This document shows positions 13,688-15,212 of a stretch of DNA of 15,212 nt, in pieces (the stretch's first letter is position 1; each line of letters begins with the position of its first letter). The DNA is taken from assembly GCA_022710815.1 (NCBI GenBank), contig JAKLGF010000006.1, forward strand, positions 1 through 15,212. Direction: 5' to 3'. The notes beneath the pieces were generated by a model. That model was not told the DNA's origin. It ran no database searches and saw only the letters and a list, made by a program, of their open reading frames with translations. The DNA is from Patescibacteria group bacterium (GTDB taxonomy: Bacteria; Patescibacteriota; Minisyncoccia; Minisyncoccales; JAGOPM01). The position numbers and the translations under genes are program-made.

Positions 13688-14539
13688 ATGTCAAAGAAGC
13701 CTGTTAATGAAGAGTCATTCACGCAGTATAATCTGCGGCTGGAAACGTTGATGTTTGAATACCCATGCGGAGTTATGTGTGTTTTGGCAAAACAAACACA
13801 CAATAGCTTGGTTATTTCCTCCCTGGGATTTTTTACTCAGTGGGAAATTAGGGAATATCAAAAAGTACCCACGCTCTGGGTTGAAAAAAAACAGAAGGAT
13901 GCTGACAGCTATTTCCAGGAAATGATTGCCCTGGCAACTGGATTTGAAATTGATCGAACCGAGATCAAGAATGCCAAAGGGCAAGATCAGACAATTGAGA
14001 GAACAGGAGAGGTTCGTTCCTTTGAAGAGGGTCGCCATAAAATCAGAGCCATGGCTTCATACTTCAAAGACAATGAAATTGTAATCTCAATTCCACCTGA
14101 TCAGTATCAGCAAGGCGCCCTTGCGTACTACAAACAAATCGGCAAGCTTTATCCAATCATAACTGGAAAGCTTCAGCAGGTTGAAACGTTCAGACAAATC
14201 ATCATGACAGGCATGAACTATAGTCTCAGCAGACCCAAGACCAAAGAACAGGATCGTCGCAAGGCCTGGTATGAAGAACAACATCCACGCTGGTGTCCAT
14301 TTTGTAATTGGACTCGGCCTGAATTCAGGAAGGGAAGCATTCTTCCTGGGTATGATTTGTTCCAATGTCCAGGCTGCAATACTTATCATTTGATCCACAA
14401 GAAGTCTGGCCACCTCATGCCATTATCAGGCGACAGAGAAGGGGAAAGATATTTGCTTCAGAAACGAGAAATTCTTGTTGCTAAGACAACAAATTGTTTC
14501 AAAAAACCAAAGGAGAAAAAGCAGAATGCTTCCTCTTAA
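13688..14539 (+). CDS. Zinc-ribbon protein of unknown function
   Basis: ATG 13688 follows AAGGAGG by seven bases. The 283-residue protein has a C-terminal zinc ribbon: Cys 203 and Cys 206 in WCPFCNW, then Cys 227 and Cys 230 in FQCPGCNTYH, spaced as C-x2-C-x20-C-x2-C. The preceding 200 residues are mixed alpha/beta, with an acidic region around 85-118 and a helical segment (LAYYKQIGKLYPIITGKLQQVETF) before the ribbon. The last 20 residues are Lys-rich. The ribbon could bind nucleic acid or a protein partner, and no specific family is recognised. It overlaps the next gene by 14 bases, so the two are translationally coupled and probably act together. Confidence 0.78.
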   Translation: MSKKPVNEESFTQYNLRLETLMFEYPCGVMCVLAKQTHNSLVISSLGFFTQWEIREYQKVPTLWVEKKQKDADSYFQEMIALATGFEIDRTEIKNAKGQDQTIERTGEVRSFEEGRHKIRAMASYFKDNEIVISIPPDQYQQGALAYYKQIGKLYPIITGKLQQVETFRQIIMTGMNYSLSRPKTKEQDRRKAWYEEQHPRWCPFCNWTRPEFRKGSILPGYDLFQCPGCNTYHLIHKKSGHLMPLSGDREGERYLLQKREILVAKTTNCFKKPKEKKQNASS

Positions 14540-15074
14540 GCTAGCATCTCGTCCACTTGAGTTTGCTACAGATCAGGAATGGGACGCTGATGTTGTTGAA
14601 AAAGTTCTTCAAGCCCAAGACTTCCAGGAAGCAATGCAAGCCTATTCCTTATCTCCTCCGATTACCCGAGGAGACTCAGCTTGGATAGCTTTGCAAAAAG
14701 CAATTGCTTTCTGCAAAACACTCAATGATCATTACGAAGTTGGATTACGTTTAGCAGCCCTGCTTCAAAGCGAGCCCAAAATCCAAGAGCTGATTGATAG
14801 CAATAATCAAGAATGGGTAAAAAAGGCTCACAGGCTTCTTGGCCGTTCCAACAGGACTGCTGACAGTCTGATTGATCTAGGGAAACAATGCAGCCCCTAT
14901 GTCAGGAATTTCATTGGTCTCTATAATGAAATTCTGACTTCCAAAATGACCAAAGAGCACAGAGTAATAGTTCTTGGTTGGTTGGCTTCTGAAAAAGACC
15001 AAAAGATCAAGAAGAAAATCAGAACTGCTCTGGATCTCAAATTTGGAATATTTCACAAGCCTTGTCTGGTATAA
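14526..15074 (+). CDS. Helical hypothetical protein, 182 residues
   Basis: I chose ATG 14526 because AAGGAG (14510-14515) lies ten bases upstream. The reading frame is also open further upstream to a TTG at 14475, but that lies deep inside the previous gene. The product is 182 residues, almost all predicted helix, with repeat-like helix pairs (LQKAIAFCKTLNDHYEVGLRLAALLQ and VKKAHRLLGRSNRTADSLIDLGKQ) that recall helical-repeat scaffolds, although I see no exact repeat. No signal peptide or membrane segment is found. The 14-base overlap with the zinc-ribbon gene marks a coupled pair. The stop is followed by a strong terminator, ending the unit. Confidence 0.75.
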   Translation: MLPLKLASRPLEFATDQEWDADVVEKVLQAQDFQEAMQAYSLSPPITRGDSAWIALQKAIAFCKTLNDHYEVGLRLAALLQSEPKIQELIDSNNQEWVKKAHRLLGRSNRTADSLIDLGKQCSPYVRNFIGLYNEILTSKMTKEHRVIVLGWLASEKDQKIKKKIRTALDLKFGIFHKPCLV

Positions 15075-15081
15075 AACACAA

Positions 15082-15111
15082 AAAAGCCCCTTTCTAAAGG
15101 AAGGGGCTTTT
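15082..15111 (+). terminator. Terminator ending the zinc-ribbon pair
   Basis: GCCCCTTTC (15086-15094) pairs with GGAAGGGGC (15099-15107) with one T-G wobble, loop TAAA, flanked by A and T runs. The next -35 box starts seven bases later. Confidence 0.93.
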
Positions 15112-15124
15112 AATATGCTTGACA
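15106..15124 (+). repeat. Terminator-promoter junction repeat, copy 2
   Basis: This 19-base string is identical to 13090-13108 except for G at 15117. A shorter relative, with TTTTAATG running into TTGACT, is at 10991-11004. Confidence 0.7.
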
Positions 15125-15146
15125 GGGTAAAGGGGAAGAGTATACT
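15119..15146 (+). promoter_or_regulatory. Promoter of the Rrf2-family regulator gene
   Basis: A perfect TTGACA (15119-15124), a 16-base spacer and TATACT (15141-15146). The predicted start near 15153 lies inside the dyad at 15151-15175, so a bound repressor would block initiation. Confidence 0.85.
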
Positions 15147-15150
15147 AAGA

Positions 15151-15175
15151 ATACCAGACTAAAATAGTCCGGAAT
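15151..15175. promoter_or_regulatory. IscR-type-1-like operator dyad
   Basis: The core GACT-A-AAA-T-AGTC (15157-15169) is a perfect inverted repeat, flanked by ATACC on the left and GG on the right. Compared with the published IscR type-1 consensus (25 positions, GACT and AGTC half-sites separated by five bases), I count 22 agreements by hand. It sits between the -10 box and the ATG of an Rrf2-family gene, the classic place for an autoregulatory site. Confidence 0.75.
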
Positions 15176-15176
15176 T

Positions 15177-15212
15177 ATGAAAATATCCACCAAGACAACA
15201 TATGGTTTGCAA
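15177..15212 (+). CDS. Rrf2-family transcriptional regulator (IscR/CymR type), N-terminal 12 residues
   Basis: ATG 15177 opens a frame that continues to the end of the window, reading Met-Lys-Ile-Ser-Thr-Lys-Thr-Thr-Tyr-Gly-Leu-Gln. This is the characteristic Rrf2 start: B. subtilis CymR begins Met-Lys-Ile-Ser-Thr-Lys-Gly-Arg-Tyr-Gly-Leu. Rrf2 proteins are winged-helix dimers that often sense iron-sulfur clusters or cysteine status. The cysteine ligands lie around residue 90-105 in IscR and are not visible here. There is no Shine-Dalgarno sequence, as in the left half of the window, so this gene probably belongs to the native chromosome style. The operator immediately upstream suggests autoregulation. 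Confidence 0.85.
   Translation, partial: MKISTKTTYGLQ

Noticed and set aside
14475..14525. N-terminal extension of the 182-residue protein
   Set aside because: It would overlap the zinc-ribbon gene by 65 bases, and the Shine-Dalgarno sequence lies before ATG 14526, not before 14475.
1..15212. CRISPR array, insertion sequence or integrase
   Set aside because: No regularly spaced repeats, transposase or recombinase motifs, or terminal inverted repeats were found, including at the edges of the 10,290-15,110 block. Any transfer would have left no recognisable mobile gene here.

Overview
This window looks like a chromosomal segment of a Candidate Phyla Radiation (Patescibacteria, Parcubacteria-like) bacterium or a relative. 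The reasons are an A+T-rich genome, housekeeping genes with almost no Shine-Dalgarno sequences, short mostly same-strand genes, a tail resembling the pilins of these bacteria, and a typical prfB-ftsE-ftsX order. The genetic code is standard (table 11): prfB encodes RF2 behind an in-frame TGA frameshift site and epmA ends in TGA. The lineage assignment is inference, since no rRNA is present.

Left part (1-10,244), housekeeping style. The end of a pilin-like gene and a terminator are followed by tRNA-Thr(CGT). Next is prfB (RF2, programmed +1 frameshift), packed tightly with ftsE and ftsX (the divisome ABC complex that controls cell-wall hydrolysis). After tRNA-Gln(CTG) come a ZIP-family metal transporter, a large membrane-anchored beta-propeller protein, a protein of unknown function overlapping it by one base, a membrane-anchored OB-fold-like protein, a staphylococcal-nuclease-type secreted or anchored nuclease, and an HD-domain phosphohydrolase. 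A bidirectional terminator separates these from a convergent minus-strand pair, epmA-efp: elongation factor P and the lysyl-tRNA-synthetase-like enzyme that modifies it. Most of these genes lack a Shine-Dalgarno sequence, and several have a -10 box so close to the ATG that the mRNA would be leaderless or nearly so.

Right part (10,290-15,110), a different style. Seven small to medium genes follow, only one of which (a GNAT-like acetyltransferase) resembles a known family. Nearly all have a near-perfect AGGAGG Shine-Dalgarno sequence, often with TTG or GTG starts. Leucine codon choice is strikingly different from the left part (TTA 1 of 38 in two genes, against 17 of 34 in ftsX). The genes form four transcription units separated by compact modules in which a terminator hairpin runs straight into a TTGACA promoter. 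They encode a secreted four-cysteine protein, a putative lipoprotein, two small proteins of unknown function, a 116-residue protein, a zinc-ribbon protein and a helical protein. This is the least explained part of the window and may be a transferred or specially expressed block.

Right edge. The last 36 bases begin an Rrf2/IscR/CymR-family regulator. Between its promoter and its ATG lies a dyad that closely matches the IscR type-1 operator, suggesting an autoregulated iron-sulfur or cysteine regulator whose targets lie beyond the window.
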